From: DATFVJ01 sp963826515
GTDB lineage: Bacteria; Actinomycetota; Actinomycetes; Streptosporangiales; Streptosporangiaceae
Direction: 5' to 3'
Length of the DNA: 64,000 bases
Assembly (NCBI GenBank): GCA_963826515.1
Contig: CAWGXI010000009.1
Coordinates: 69,534-133,533 of the forward strand
Positions 8,918 through 18,707 of the stretch are shown here, in pieces. The position numbers were made by a program, and so were the translations under genes. Below the pieces are notes generated by a model, which was not told where the DNA came from, searched no databases, and saw only the letters and a list, made by a program, of their open reading frames with translations. The first letter of the stretch is position 1. Every line of letters starts with the position of its first letter.

Positions 8918-9700
8918 ATGTTCGCGCAGGCCCTCGATGGCGTGATATTCACCACGCCAAGCGGCGGCGTCCTTGCTGCCAACCCTGCCGCGTGCGACCT
9001 GATGCGGATGACAGAGGACGAGATCCGGCGCTGTTTGCGGCATGGTATCGCAAATCCCGACGATCCCCGATGGCAGGCCGCCGTGGCCGCGCGCGACAAG
9101 CACGGCAAGGCGCGAGCGGAGCTTTCGCTGCGGCGGCGATGGCACACAATTTGTGGCCGACCTTTCGTCGGCCATCATTGACGGGGCAGGTAGCCCTCGG
9201 AACTGCATCATCTTCCGTGACATCACCCCGAGGTGGTGGGCGGAGCAGCGGCTGTGCGCCACGAACGAGCTGAGCCGAGCCGTGCTCGCGGGTGAGCCGC
9301 CTGCCACGATCATGGCAATCGCCGCCGAGCATGCCCGGCAGATGGTCAGCGCCACCCATGGCTGCGTGCTCACGGTCGGCCAGCAGCCCGGATCGATCGT
9401 GGTCGCGGCCGCGACCGGCACGGGCGTCGCGCCTTTCCTGGGCGCGGAGTACCTTCCCGGGACTGGGAGTGTCATGAAGGCAGGCCGTCCCGTCATCATC
9501 GCCGAACTGTCCGCGCATCCGGCCATCTCCAGTGATGTCAGCGGAATCCGCCTCGGTCCCACCATGATGGCCCCGATGACCTCGGCCGACCGTGACTTCG
9601 GAATGCTTGTCGTGGCCCGGCCAGTGGCCGCCGCGCCCTTCGGCGATGACGAGTTGGAGCCCCCGCCGATCAGCCGGCGATCAGCTGACTATCGGTGTTC
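8918..9700 (+). pseudogene. PAS-GAF sensor protein, frameshifted and truncated
   Basis: ATG 8918 follows TAGGAGG and opens a PAS domain (MFAQALDGVIFTTPSGGVLA, then ACDLMRMTEDEIRR). Near 9135 the frame must shift by one base to continue GDGTQFVADLSS and NCIIFRDITPRWWAE, the end of the PAS fold. A GAF domain follows (EHARQMVSATHGCVLTVG to DFGMLVVARPV). The coding signal ends at DDELE near 9665, exactly where the C-terminal output region (histidine kinase, phosphatase or ANTAR) should begin. Both the frameshift and the missing output domain mark it as a remnant of a signalling protein. Confidence 0.75.
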
Positions 9701-9820
9701 GCGCGGCCCGGCAGGCCGGTTCCAAGGCCGATCCATAACGGCTCACGCGCTGTGTCACGTGCCGGCCCGTGCCGTCACCCGCTGGGGATGAGGACACAAA
9801 TTGCAACCGGCGGTCGCCTC

Positions 9821-9884
9821 AAAGGGCCTCCGTGCTCGAAGGGCCTCCGTGCTCAAGGGCCCTGTGCTCAAGGGCCTCAGTGCA
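9821..9884. repeat. Short tandem repeat, four units
   Basis: Four imperfect copies of about 15-17 bases (AAGGGCCTCCGTGCTC and variants) lie between two pseudogenes. No gene is associated with them. Confidence 0.6.
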
Positions 9885-9934
9885 CGCGGTGACGGGAGCG
9901 GGGCTCCCGCGGTGGCCGGGCGTACGGGAGAGTC

Positions 9935-10717
9935 GCCGTGACGACGAGCGAGATCGCGGATCCTCGCCTGGGAGGGGGCGCTGATCGACCCGGTCGGCGG
10001 CATCCTCGGGGCAATTGTCTTCGTAAATGCAATCCTGGCGAGGCACCAGGCTTGGTCAGGGGACCGAGGTCGCGGGCTTCCTGCTCAGCGTCGGCATCGG
10101 CCTGGTCGGCAGCGTGGTCGGCACCGCGTTGCTCTGGCTGCTGAGCAAGCTCAGGCTCGACGAGGTGCTCGGCACCGCCGAGCTCGCCGTGGTGATCGCG
10201 GTCGCGGCGGCCTGCGATATCCTCCGCGACGACACTGGGCTGGTCGCCGCGATCCTCATGGGCCTGGCCGTGAGCAACGTGCACGGGTTCGACATCCTGG
10301 CGCGCCGGCCGTTCTTCGAGACGCTCGTCCAGTTGATGATCGGCCTGCTCTTTGTCTCCATCTCTGCGACTGTCACGCCCGCCTCTGCGCGGGCCGTCGT
10401 GCTGCCGGCGCTCGTCCTCGCCGCCATCTTGAACCTCGTGCCCAGGCCCATGGTGGCGTTCTTGTGCACGGTCCGGACCTGTCGCCCGGCGAGCGAGGTT
10501 TCGTTGGCTGGATGGCCCCGCGCGGCATCGTCGCCGCCGCAACCGCCTCGACCCTGCCGGCCTCACGCAGCAAGGCGTCGTCGGCGCCGCCAAGATCCTG
10601 CCGGCGACGTTCGTCATGATCGTGGTGACGGTGACCGCCTACGCCCTGACCGCGGTGCCAGTGGCGCGGCGCCTTGGCGTCATCCGCCCGGCCCGCAGCA
10701 GGCCGCTTCTCTCGTGA
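9935..10717 (+). pseudogene. Cation:proton antiporter (CPA1/NhaP-type) remnant
   Basis: Three frames must be combined to read one protein. The first gives ILAWEGALIDPVGGILGAI (about 9960-10040), the second GLVGSVVGTALLWLLSK through ISATVTPASARAVVLP (about 10070-10450), and the third GWMAPRGIVAAATASTL then ILPATFVMIVVTVTAYAL, ending at a TGA near 10717. The order matches the second half of CPA1 sodium/proton antiporters, including the conserved WEGALIDPVG segment. The first half is absent. At least two frameshifts make it non-functional. Confidence 0.72.
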
Positions 10718-10816
10718 CGCGGGCGGCCAATGACGCCGTCCCTGCCGGCTACGACCTGCTACTGCTCGTCCGCGCCCGATGGACGGCTCTCGCCTGTTAC
10801 GGCGGGCGAAACGCCG

Positions 10817-11034
10817 GTGACTGAGCACGGTGACACCCTGCTGCTTCTCGGCCCTTGTGGCCATAGAAATGGGCCGCTCGTGCTGAAGCTTGAGCACCTG
10901 CAGCACAGCGGGTCGTTCAAGGCCCGTGGCGCGTTTGCCAACCTGCTCCTGCGTGACGTCCCTCCAGCCGGCGTGATCGCGGCCTCCGGCGGTAACCACG
11001 GAGCAGCGGTCGCCTACGCCGCAATGACGCTGGG
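10817..11034 (+). pseudogene. Threonine/serine dehydratase N-terminal fragment
   Basis: From a GTG at 10817 the frame gives LVLKLEHLQHSGSFKARG, containing the PLP-binding lysine motif SFKARG, followed by VIAASGGNHGAAVAYAA. These are the first PLP-binding elements of threonine dehydratase-type fold II enzymes. Homology stops abruptly near 11034, where a different gene begins in another frame, so only about 70 residues of a normal 310-330 remain. Confidence 0.7.
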
Positions 11035-11631
11035 GCCGTCACCGGCCGCATCGAGCCATCGGTGGAATCGGCCCTGCTCGCCCGGCCTTCGCTGGTCTGC
11101 TCGGCCGCACGTGATCTCGTGAACGGTCACTTCCCGGCGACCCTCGCACCCGACGTCCTGCTCGCCGCCGGGCTCGACCCCGATTCGGTGCTCGGTGCGG
11201 GTGTGCTGGGCGATCCCGAAACCGCGCCTGCTGGGCCACGGCGCAATCCCAGCTGGCGGGCCGAGGTGCTCCAGGCATGGGACCGGCAGTGCGCGTTCTG
11301 CGGGTACGACGGCGAGCTCGGCGGCGCCACCATTGGGGTCGAAGCGGCACATGTAGGCTGGTTCGCCTTCGCCGGGCCAGACGAGGCGGACAATGGGCTC
11401 GCCTTGTGCGCACTGCACCACAAACTGTTCGATCTGGGCGCGCTTGGGCTGGACGCTGGCCTGCACGTGCGAGTTTCGGCCACGTTCAGCGCCCGGACGG
11501 CCGCGGGCCGCGCGGTATATGACTTGCATGGATTGGAACTGCGGCCGCGGCCAGGAACGGCCCCGCCAGCGGCCGTCCACGTGGCCTGGCATGCCCGCGA
11601 GGTCTTCAAGGGGGAGCGGTTGCTGGCCTGA
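11031..11631 (+). pseudogene. HNH endonuclease, ScoMcrA-like C-terminal part
   Basis: The frame carries an HNH nuclease fold: the zinc-binding CAFCGYDG, EAAHVGWFAFAGPDEADN and the closing ALCALHHKLFDLGAL. The preceding RPSLVCSAARDLVNGHF segment is the link found in actinobacterial McrA-type enzymes that restrict phosphorothioate- or methyl-modified DNA. The N-terminal modified-base-binding domain (about 150 residues) is missing, because the frame joins the threonine-dehydratase fragment near 11031. A GTG at 11062 could start a 189-residue protein retaining the whole HNH domain, so activity of the nuclease half is not excluded. Confidence 0.7.
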
Positions 11632-11856
11632 GGTACCCCGTGGCATCGGGAGGTCCGTGGCGTGAAACTGCCTGGGCGTCGTGCATTGAGCGCGGACACG
11701 CCATAGCTGCGGCAATACCAGCACGGGTGGTTCACCCTGCCTGGGTGATGCTTTTGCCACTGCCTGGCGGTGAGGGTGAGCCTTGGTGCGCCCAGCGTCG
11801 GGAGCAAACGCGCTTCCACCCAGGCGCTTGTCTGGGCGCCGCTGGAGGAAGCCGAA

Positions 11857-12423
11857 ATGTCTGACAGCGATGTGCTCTACGTGCTCGCCGCCGCGTATGG
11901 GAATGCGGAGGAAGCTGTGGCCGACTACGAGGCAGTCAAGGCGTTGTATGCCGCCGTGAAGACGTCGCATGATTTCGACGCAGCGGTCATCGCCAAGGAC
12001 GCGAGCGGCGACGTCACGATCGTGAAGAAGCACGAGCAGCCGACCAGGCACGGCGCCGCGGTCGGGCTAGGCTGGGGCCTTGCGGCGGGCGTAGTGGCAG
12101 CGCTCTTCCCGCCGGTAGGGATTCTGGGCGCGATAGCGGTCGGCGGCGGTGGCGGGGCGGCGATCGGTGCCGTGGCCGGCCATGCGGCCGGTGGCATGAA
12201 CCGCAGCGACCTCAAGGAACTCGGCGAGACACTCGACGCGGGAACCGCCGGACTGATCGTTGTGTACGAGACGAACCTCGCCGACCAAGTCGCGGCGAAC
12301 GTCAAGGCGGCGAACCGGATCGTCTCCAAGGCCACTGACATGGCAGCCGACAAGCTCGCGGCCGACCTGAAGAAGGCGGAGCAGAGCTCTGGCGATGCCG
12401 GATCCGCCGCTGCGCCGGCTTAG
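11857..12423 (+). CDS. DUF1269 membrane-associated protein
   Basis: A 188-residue protein starting at ATG 11857 (MSDSDVLYVLAAAYGN), with GGAGGA seven bases upstream. DUF1269 features are a beta-alpha start, the DVTIVKKHEQPTRHGAA turn, then a glycine-rich hydrophobic hairpin (GLAAGVVAALFPPVGILGAI followed by a run of glycines), the LKELGETLDAGTAGLIVVYE segment and a lysine/alanine-rich helix at the end. The hydrophobic hairpin probably inserts in the membrane. Function is unknown; relatives are often stress-induced. Confidence 0.85.
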   Translation: MSDSDVLYVLAAAYGNAEEAVADYEAVKALYAAVKTSHDFDAAVIAKDASGDVTIVKKHEQPTRHGAAVGLGWGLAAGVVAALFPPVGILGAIAVGGGGGAAIGAVAGHAAGGMNRSDLKELGETLDAGTAGLIVVYETNLADQVAANVKAANRIVSKATDMAADKLAADLKKAEQSSGDAGSAAAPA

Positions 12424-12869
12424 TCGACGGGGGCAAGTGTCATAACGGCTGCGTGGACCGTTCGCAGCGCCTGTGTGCCCGGGTCATAACAACGTCCTCA
12501 GCGCCCGCCTGCCCACACCTGGCCTGGCATGTCGGCATCCCGGGCAGCGCGGACCGCGGCCAGGGATGTTGAGCCAGTAGCCCTCGACGGTGGAGCGAGT
12601 GGCCCGGATCGCCGCCAGCAGCTGCTTTCTGCTGACCGGGGCGCCAGGCGGGTTGGCGCCGGAAAGCTAACACTGCTAGGGATCATGGCGTTTCCGGGCA
12701 CACGAGAGCCGCGCGGCCCGCCCGGGCAAGCGAAACGATCATTAAGCGATGCCGGGCGGTCAGCCCAGAAATCGGGCGGTTAGCCGAATTATCACGACCA
12801 TTACTACGGCATGCGCTGAGCGGACCCGCCGCGGGCAGGTGGCGCGCTCACGTCATGTGCCATTGCGGC
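12424..12869. other. Intergenic region without recognisable gene
   Basis: About 450 bases between the DUF1269 gene and the SRPBCC remnant. ORFs on both strands are short, arginine/proline-rich and unlike known families. No RNA gene, repeat or convincing promoter was recognised. Confidence 0.4.
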
Positions 12870-13422
12870 CGGGACTCGGCCCGCCGCTGTTCACGCCCGC
12901 GGCCTCGAGGAGGGCCGCCCAGAGCTGGCTCGACAGGTCGATGAGCGCCTCGACCTCCGGCGGCGGTTTCCCGCCCCGCCATTCCTTGGATGGGCCATCG
13001 GGAAGCTTGCCGTGCAGATACAAAGCCAGGGCGTAGAGCGCGGGCTTCCAGCCGACCCCGACGCCGATCAGGAAACCCTCGTCGGTTCACCGCTGGCGCC
13101 CTGGGACAGCCGTAGCTCGACCTCGCTGGCCGGAAATTCCCCGTACAGCCACGTCAGGGGTGAGCAGGCGAGGCGATTCGCAGCGCACGATCTCGCCGCC
13201 CGCGTTGCCCTCGAACTGGTACCTGCCGCCGACCCGAAGATCGCCGCTGACCTCGAGGAACCACCGGTTCAAGCGGTCCGGGTCTGTGCACGCCTGCCAG
13301 ACGTCCTCGATCGGGACGTCGTAGCTACGTCGCAGCACAATGGTGCGCACCCCGCTTCCCGCGACGCGCCGGGTGCCGATCTCGCGGCGGGTGTCGTTGA
13401 TCAGGCTGGTGATGTCGGTCAT
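12870..13422 (-). pseudogene. SRPBCC/AHSA1-type lipid-binding protein, frameshifted
   Basis: ATG 13422 (MTDITSLINDTRREIG) overlaps the stop of the upstream ArsR gene. The AHSA1 fold begins normally with RSYDVPIEDVWQACTDPDRLNRWF and GGRYQFEGNAGGEI. After RLLTP the frame shifts to TWLYGEFPASEVELRLS, and later another shift and an apparent internal loss lead to VGVGWKPALYALALYLHGK and the C-terminal ALIDLSSQLWAALLEA. ArsR-SRPBCC pairs are common, and the partner would have been a ligand-binding protein. Two frame changes make it a pseudogene. Confidence 0.75.
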
Positions 13423-13814
13423 GTGCCTTCCTTGGCTGTCGTATTCTGCGCGACGGCGCGCGTGCTGCTGCCGTCCAACGCCTGGCGTTCGCGTTTGCCT
13501 CGCGCGAGCTCGGGGCCGAGGGCATCCATGCGCTGAGTCCAGAACCGCCGGTACCGGTCCAGCCACGTGTCGATCTCCCGCAAGGGCGCGGGATCAACGG
13601 CGTAAAGCCGGCGGGTTCCCGCTACCCGGACGGTCGTGAATCCGTTCTCTCGCAGCACCCGAAGGTGCTGCGAGACCGCAGGCTGAGAGATCCCGAACTC
13701 CGCCTGCACGACCGCGCCGACCTGGCCGGCCGGCAGTTCGCCGGCCGCGAGCAGCTCCAGAATCCGGCGCCGGACGGGATCCCCGAGAACGTCGAATGCG
13801 TGCACAGAAAACAC
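13419..13814 (-). CDS. ArsR-family winged-helix transcriptional regulator
   Basis: A 131-residue repressor-type protein. The winged helix covers about residues 5-80: DVLGDPVRRRILELLAAGE, then the recognition helix SQPAVSQHLRVLRENGF and the wing RVAGTRRLYAVDP. No metal-binding cysteines are seen, so it belongs to the non-metal branch usually paired with an SRPBCC partner, which follows in an ATGA overlap. The region upstream (13815-13855), with TTGGCTTATATAAGTCAACTA, is AT-rich and likely holds its promoter/operator. Confidence 0.88.
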   Translation of the reverse strand: MFSVHAFDVLGDPVRRRILELLAAGELPAGQVGAVVQAEFGISQPAVSQHLRVLRENGFTTVRVAGTRRLYAVDPAPLREIDTWLDRYRRFWTQRMDALGPELARGKRERQALDGSSTRAVAQNTTAKEGT

Positions 13815-14210
13815 TGTGTCAGCCTTGGCTTATATAAGTCAACTACGATATTTGGGTGGCGGCCGCCCAGCTAGTCGCGAACTACCACGGCAGGCACGGC
13901 GCCCGGCCGCTGCGCGACGTGCTCGACGATGCCGACGCGTACGCCGAGCGGGACTACCCGCGCGTGCTCGCGCGCGGCTCGCGGCTGACCGCCGAGGAGC
14001 GCGCGACGGCAGTCGCGCTCTCGGCGCTGACCGGACTGTTCGAGGATTACGTTGACCGGGTCAACTTGCGGCAGGGCCTTGCCGGATCGCCGCCTGGAGC
14101 ACCGCCCGCATCCACCGAGATCTACGCCCTGGGCGCTCTCCTGGAGAGGATTTGCCGGCTCGCGGGGACGGCACCCGCACTCAATGTGAGCCCCGTACCA
14201 TGGCGTCCAA

Positions 14211-15769
14211 TGACAGATACCGAGGTCGGCCTTCCGGCCGACTATGCGAAAAAGGGCCGGTCCCAGCGTGGGAGGCCCACACCGCCGATGCCGGCGGGCC
14301 GGATCTGGGGCTGGGCAGGCCCGCTGATCGTGACCGCGTTCGCCACCTACCTGAGGTTCGACCGGCTGTCGATTCCGCGATCGATCGTCTTCGATGAGCA
14401 CTACTACGTGCCCGACGCGTTCGGGATCCTGCATTACGGAGTCGAGCACAACCTCGTAAGCAACTACAGCGACGCGATGGTGGCGCGCGGCCAGACAAAT
14501 CTCTTCGGCCCCGGCGGCGAGTTCGTCGTGCACCCCCCCATGGGCAAGGTTCTCATCGCGGCCGGCGAGGGCTTGTTCGGCCTCACGCCTTTCGGCTGGC
14601 GATTCGCGGTCGCACTTGTCGGCTCCCTCTCGGTGTTGCTGCTCGCGCGGATCGCGAGGCGGATGACCCGGTCGACGCTGCTTGGCTGCGCGGCGGGTCT
14701 CCTCATGGCCCTTGACGGGCTCGAATTCACCATGAGCCGCACGGCCCTGCTCGACATCTTCCTGATGTTCTGGCTGCTTGCCGCGTTTGGCTGCCTCGTG
14801 ATCGATCGTGATCGTGCCCGCGAACGGCTTGCGGCCAGCGTCGGTGTGTCCTCCGACGGGCCAGGGCCCAGGCTCCGGGTGCGCTGGTGGCGGGTTCTCG
14901 CAGGGGTGTGCCTGGGGCTGGCCTGCGCGTCGAAGTGGGACGCCATCTGGTACATCATCGCGTTCATCGGGCTGACCGTTGCGTGGGACATCGGCGCACG
15001 GCGGGCCGCGGGATTCCGGTCCTTCGGCCGCGGCGCGCTCGCCGACGGGCGCTGGACACTCCTGTCCTTGCTGGTCGTTCCCGCGGCCGTGTATATCGCC
15101 TCATGGAGTGGCTGGTTCGCGTCCAGCATCGGCTGGGACAGGAACTATGCGGCGCAGCACGGTGTCGGGACGCCGGTGATCTCCGCCCTGTACTCGCTGT
15201 TCGAGTACCACAAGGAGATGCTCAATTACCACATTCACCTGCATGCGTACCATCCGTACCGGTCGCAGCCGTGGACCTGGCTGGTGCTGAGCCGGCCGGT
15301 CGCGTTCTTCTACGCGAGCCCGAGCGCGGGCCACGACGGCTGCCGGGTAGCACACTGCTCGCAGGCGGTCCTGGCGATCGGTACGCCGGCAATCTGGTGG
15401 GCGTCGATTGCGGCGCTCACGGTCCTGATCATCTGGTGGCTGACCCAACGGGACTGGCGGGCGGGGGCTGTGCTGCTCGGCGTGTCAGCGGGCTGGCTGC
15501 CCTGGTTCGCCTTCCCGGCCCGGACCAAGTTCTTCTTCTACGCGGTGTCGTTCGAGCCATACCTGATATTGGCGATCACGCTGTGCCTTGGCTTGATCAT
15601 GGGATCGGCCCGTTCGTCACGGCTGCGGCGCGGCATCGGCGCGGCAATCGTCGGCGGGTACCTGCTTGTCGTCGTGCTGAACTTCTGGTACCTGTACCCG
15701 CTTCTCGCGGCGAAGGTGATCCCGTACAGCGCCTGGCACGCCCGGATGTGGTTCTCAAGCTGGATCTGA
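14211..15769 (+). CDS. Dolichyl-phosphate-mannose-type protein mannosyltransferase (Pmt)
   Basis: This multi-spanning membrane enzyme transfers mannose from polyprenyl-phosphate-mannose to exported proteins. The first extracytoplasmic loop has the acidic pair in IVFDEHYYVPDAFGI typical of PMT/GT39 enzymes, then FVVHPPMGKVLIAAGE, followed by about ten transmembrane helices and a C-terminal membrane region ending at RMWFSSWI. I chose ATG 14211 (MTDTEVGLPADYAKK) by comparison with the family's short N-terminus. The frame is open back to a GTG at 13856, adding about 118 coding-like residues (LTAEERATAVALSALTGLF) that do not fit Pmt. They may be a fused remnant of another gene. Confidence 0.85.
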
Positions 15770-15984
15770 CGTCGCCGGGCCGATAGCGCCGTGCCGCCAG
15801 GGCGTTACCCGTTAAACATGCTGAAGCCCAGGTGAGCGGTCCGGGCCCGTGATCGTTGGCTGTCCCGGCCTGGACATGCGCTGCCAAATATGTGTCAACT
15901 GAGGAAGGCGGCAAGCCACATCGAATACGTCACGTGAGCCGGGGCCCGCCGGGGCTCCCTGGTCGCCCCGGCGGGCCTAGCCCG

Positions 15985-16980
15985 CTGCCCTACGAGCTCT
16001 CCGATGAGCTGGATACCCTCGGCCGGTGCCATCTCGGCGGGACCCTGCCCGGCGGTTTCGCCGCAAACACCAAGCTCGATCCGCGCACCGATGAGTTGCA
16101 CGCCATCGCTTACTTCTTTGCCTGGGACCACGTCCAGCATGTCGTCGTCGACACGGCGGGTCAGGTAAGCAGGACCACCGACATCGCGGTTGCCGGCGGG
16201 CCGATGATGCACGACTTCGCGCTCACCGGGAAATACGTGGTCCTGTACGATCTGCCGGTCACGTTCAGCATGGACGCTGTATCCGCCGGACGGCAGATGC
16301 CCTACGTCTGGAACCCCGCACATCAGGCCCGCGTCGGCCTGCTGCCCCGCGACGGCCGCTCAGCCGATGTCCGCTGGCTCGAAGTCGACCCATGCTGGGT
16401 GATCCACTCGCTGAACGCCTATGACGATGGCGGCCAGGTCGTGGCTGACGTGTGCCAGTACCCGAGTGCCTTCGACGTCTCGACACTCTGGAGCGGGCAC
16501 GGGCCGCGTCGCTCGACCGGTGGATCATCGACCCGGCCGCCGGCAAGGTGACGCAGCAGCGGCTGGATGACCGTAGCCAGGAATTCCCGCGCGTCGACGG
16601 CCGCGTCACCTCCCGCGCGCACCGCTACGGCTACAGCGCGGCGATAGGCGAGGTCAGCCAGGCCACCGCGCCGCTGAGTGGCGACTTCAGTGACGAAGCA
16701 TTCGCCAACGCCCTGCTCAAGCACGACCTCGCGCAAGGCACCGTCGAGGCGCACGAGTTCGGGCGGGACTCAACGGCGGGTGAGGCCGTCTTCGCCCCCG
16801 CCGCACCGGATGCGGCAAGACGACGGCTATGTCATCGCCTTCGTCCACAACCCCGATCGCGGCGCCGCTGACCTGGTGATCCTCGCGGCACAGGACTTCA
16901 CAGGCGAACCGGTGGCCCGCGTCCACCTGCCGGCCAGGATCCCGCTGGGCTTCCACGGCAGCTGGCTGGCCGGCCAGTAG
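15985..16980 (+). pseudogene. Carotenoid cleavage oxygenase, truncated and frameshifted
   Basis: Three frame segments read as one carotenoid oxygenase (RPE65/CCD family, iron dependent). The first (from about 15985) has GGFAANTKLDPRTDELHAI, FAWDHVQHVVVD and MMHDFALTGKYVVLYDLP, holding family iron-ligand histidines, then IHSLNAYDDGG. After about 16490 the frame shifts to LDRWIIDPAAGKVTQQRLDD, and near 16795 to DDGYVIAFVHNPDRGAADL, ending with the last histidine in IPLGFHGSW. About 130 N-terminal residues are absent. With two shifts and the missing start it cannot make an enzyme. Confidence 0.8.
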
Positions 16981-17089
16981 ATCCATTAAGACACCGTTTC
17001 TGTGATCGTTTGCTGTACCGGCGCATTTCACGGGTGATGTCCCACGATCAAGAAACCTCGGCGCTGCCGGTCGCGAGGCGCGGTCAGCG

Positions 17090-18088
17090 CTAGCGGCCGG
17101 GCGCGATCTGGACCTTGACGCCATCGCCGTTGCGGACGCTGGCCAGCGCCGCTGGGAACTGGTCAAGAGCAAGCGGGGAGTCAAGCAGGGGGGCGGTGTC
17201 GATGATGCCCGCCGCCATCAGGTCAGCTGCCGCGCCGAAGCTGTTGAGCACGGCCATTGACCCGAGAACCGTGATCTCGTCGTTGTAGATGCGGAACGGC
17301 GACAACGACACGGTGGCGTCACCGCTGGTGATGCCGAAGATCAGCAACCGGCCGCCGCGCTCGAGTGACTGGAAAGCGGCCTCGATCGCGGCGGGCGCCC
17401 CCGTCGCGTCCACCGCCACGCCGAAGGTGCTTCGCTCGAGCGCGGACGAGTCGCCGGCGACGCTGGCTGCGCCGATGGCCGTGGCCGCCTCCAGCCGGGC
17501 TGGCTTGCGGTCGACCACGGTCACCGACCGCGCGCCCGCCCGGTTGAGCAGTTGCAGAAGCAGCAGGCCCATGGTGCCCGCACCCATCAGCAGGACATCT
17601 TCACCGATGACCGGGCCAATGCGGCGCAGGCCGTGCACCGCGCACGACAGCGGCTCGATGAGGGCGCCCTGGCGGTCGTCGACGCTGTCAGGGATGCGGT
17701 AGGCGCTGACGGCAGGAACGGCCACGTACTCGGCGAAGGCACCGTCGACCGTGTCGCCGATCGCGTTCCAGCTGGCGCAGAGATTGCCGCGGCCGGAGTG
17801 GCATGCGCGGCAGTGGCCGCAGAACAGCGAGGGATCCACCGCGACCCGCTCCCCGTCGCGCCAGTCGCCAGAGACACCGTCGCCCCGGTCTACCACCCGG
17901 CCGGCGAACTCGTGCCCAGGGATGATCGGGTACGGCGTGGGCGGGAAATCGCCGTCGGCGATGTGCAGGTCAGTGCCGCAGATGCCGCAGGCGCCCACCT
18001 GCACGATCAGCTCCCCATGCCGTGGCGCCGGGTCGGCCGCATCGGTCACTTCGAGCTGCCCAGGCTTCTCCCAAATAACAGCGCGCAT
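17090..18088 (-). CDS. Zinc-dependent alcohol/polyol dehydrogenase (MDR family)
   Basis: A 332-residue NAD(P)-dependent dehydrogenase. Catalytic zinc ligands are Cys in GACGICGTDLH and His-Glu in PGHEFAGRV. The structural zinc lobe is FCGHCRACHSGRGNLC, with four cysteines. The Rossmann loop is LLMGAGTMGLLLLQLL. The start is ATG 18088, with GAGGGGG upstream. The sorbitol/arabinitol-dehydrogenase style and the adjacent sugar ABC transporter remnant and SorC regulator suggest a former polyol utilisation locus. The upstream ABC ATPase gene was cut off right at this gene's start. Confidence 0.9.
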   Translation of the reverse strand: MRAVIWEKPGQLEVTDAADPAPRHGELIVQVGACGICGTDLHIADGDFPPTPYPIIPGHEFAGRVVDRGDGVSGDWRDGERVAVDPSLFCGHCRACHSGRGNLCASWNAIGDTVDGAFAEYVAVPAVSAYRIPDSVDDRQGALIEPLSCAVHGLRRIGPVIGEDVLLMGAGTMGLLLLQLLNRAGARSVTVVDRKPARLEAATAIGAASVAGDSSALERSTFGVAVDATGAPAAIEAAFQSLERGGRLLIFGITSGDATVSLSPFRIYNDEITVLGSMAVLNSFGAAADLMAAGIIDTAPLLDSPLALDQFPAALASVRNGDGVKVQIAPGR

Positions 18089-18103
18089 CAGGCCCCCTCA
18101 GGG

Positions 18104-18505
18104 TTGTCTGGGCGTCGAGGTTGGACAGCGGCTCGTCCATGCAGAAGACCTTGGGTTCCCGGCCGATGGCACGGCCCATAGCGACCCGCTGGCGCTGCCC
18201 GCCCGACAGATTTCGTGGCTTGCGGTCGAGGAGCGCCTCGAGGTCGACCAGCTTGCCCGCCGTCCGCACCCGGCGGGCGCGCTCATCCCTGGCCACGCCC
18301 TGCATCTTGAGGGCGAAGCCCATGTTCTCGCCGCCGGTCTTGCTGGGGTAGAGCGCATAGTTCTGGAACACCATCGCGGTGTCGCGGTTGCGCCACGCCC
18401 ACCATATCCTTGCCGTCGATACGGATCGACCCTTCGTCGATCTCCTCGAGACCAGCCAGCATCTGCGGCGCCGTGGTTTTTCCGCTTCCCGACGGGACTG
18501 AGCGG
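18104..18505 (-). pseudogene. Sugar ABC transporter ATPase (MsmK/UgpC-type), fragment
   Basis: The Walker A region PSGSGKTT and LAGLEEIDEGSIRIDGKD appear first, then a frameshift near 18395 leads to MVFQNYALYP (Q-loop), LSGGQRQRVAMGRAI (signature) and VFCMDEPLSNLDA (Walker B). The sequence ends there, joined to the start region of the dehydrogenase gene. Both the residues before Walker A and the whole C-terminal regulatory/TOBE part are lost. This was the ATPase of a polyol or oligosaccharide importer. Confidence 0.82.
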
Positions 18506-18707
18506 GCTTCTAGCTAGGCAAAGTCAAGAAAAGCTGTAAATATGACGTAAGGTCGCTCGAATGAGCGCAGCCTCGTGGCGCGTGGTTCGTGAGCGTGCTG
18601 TCCGTGCGGAGATTGTCCGTGCGTTGCCCGTGCGGAGACTGTTCGTGAGCGCACACGATTCGTGCGCAGATGCTTCGTGAGCGCATGTTCGGCTAACTGG
18701 ATGGCTA

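Noticed and set aside
8432..9565. 377-residue minus-strand frame with Gly-Gln-His repeats
   Set aside because: It is produced by the 14-bp tandem array, where all frames are open, and by the antisense of the PAS-GAF remnant.
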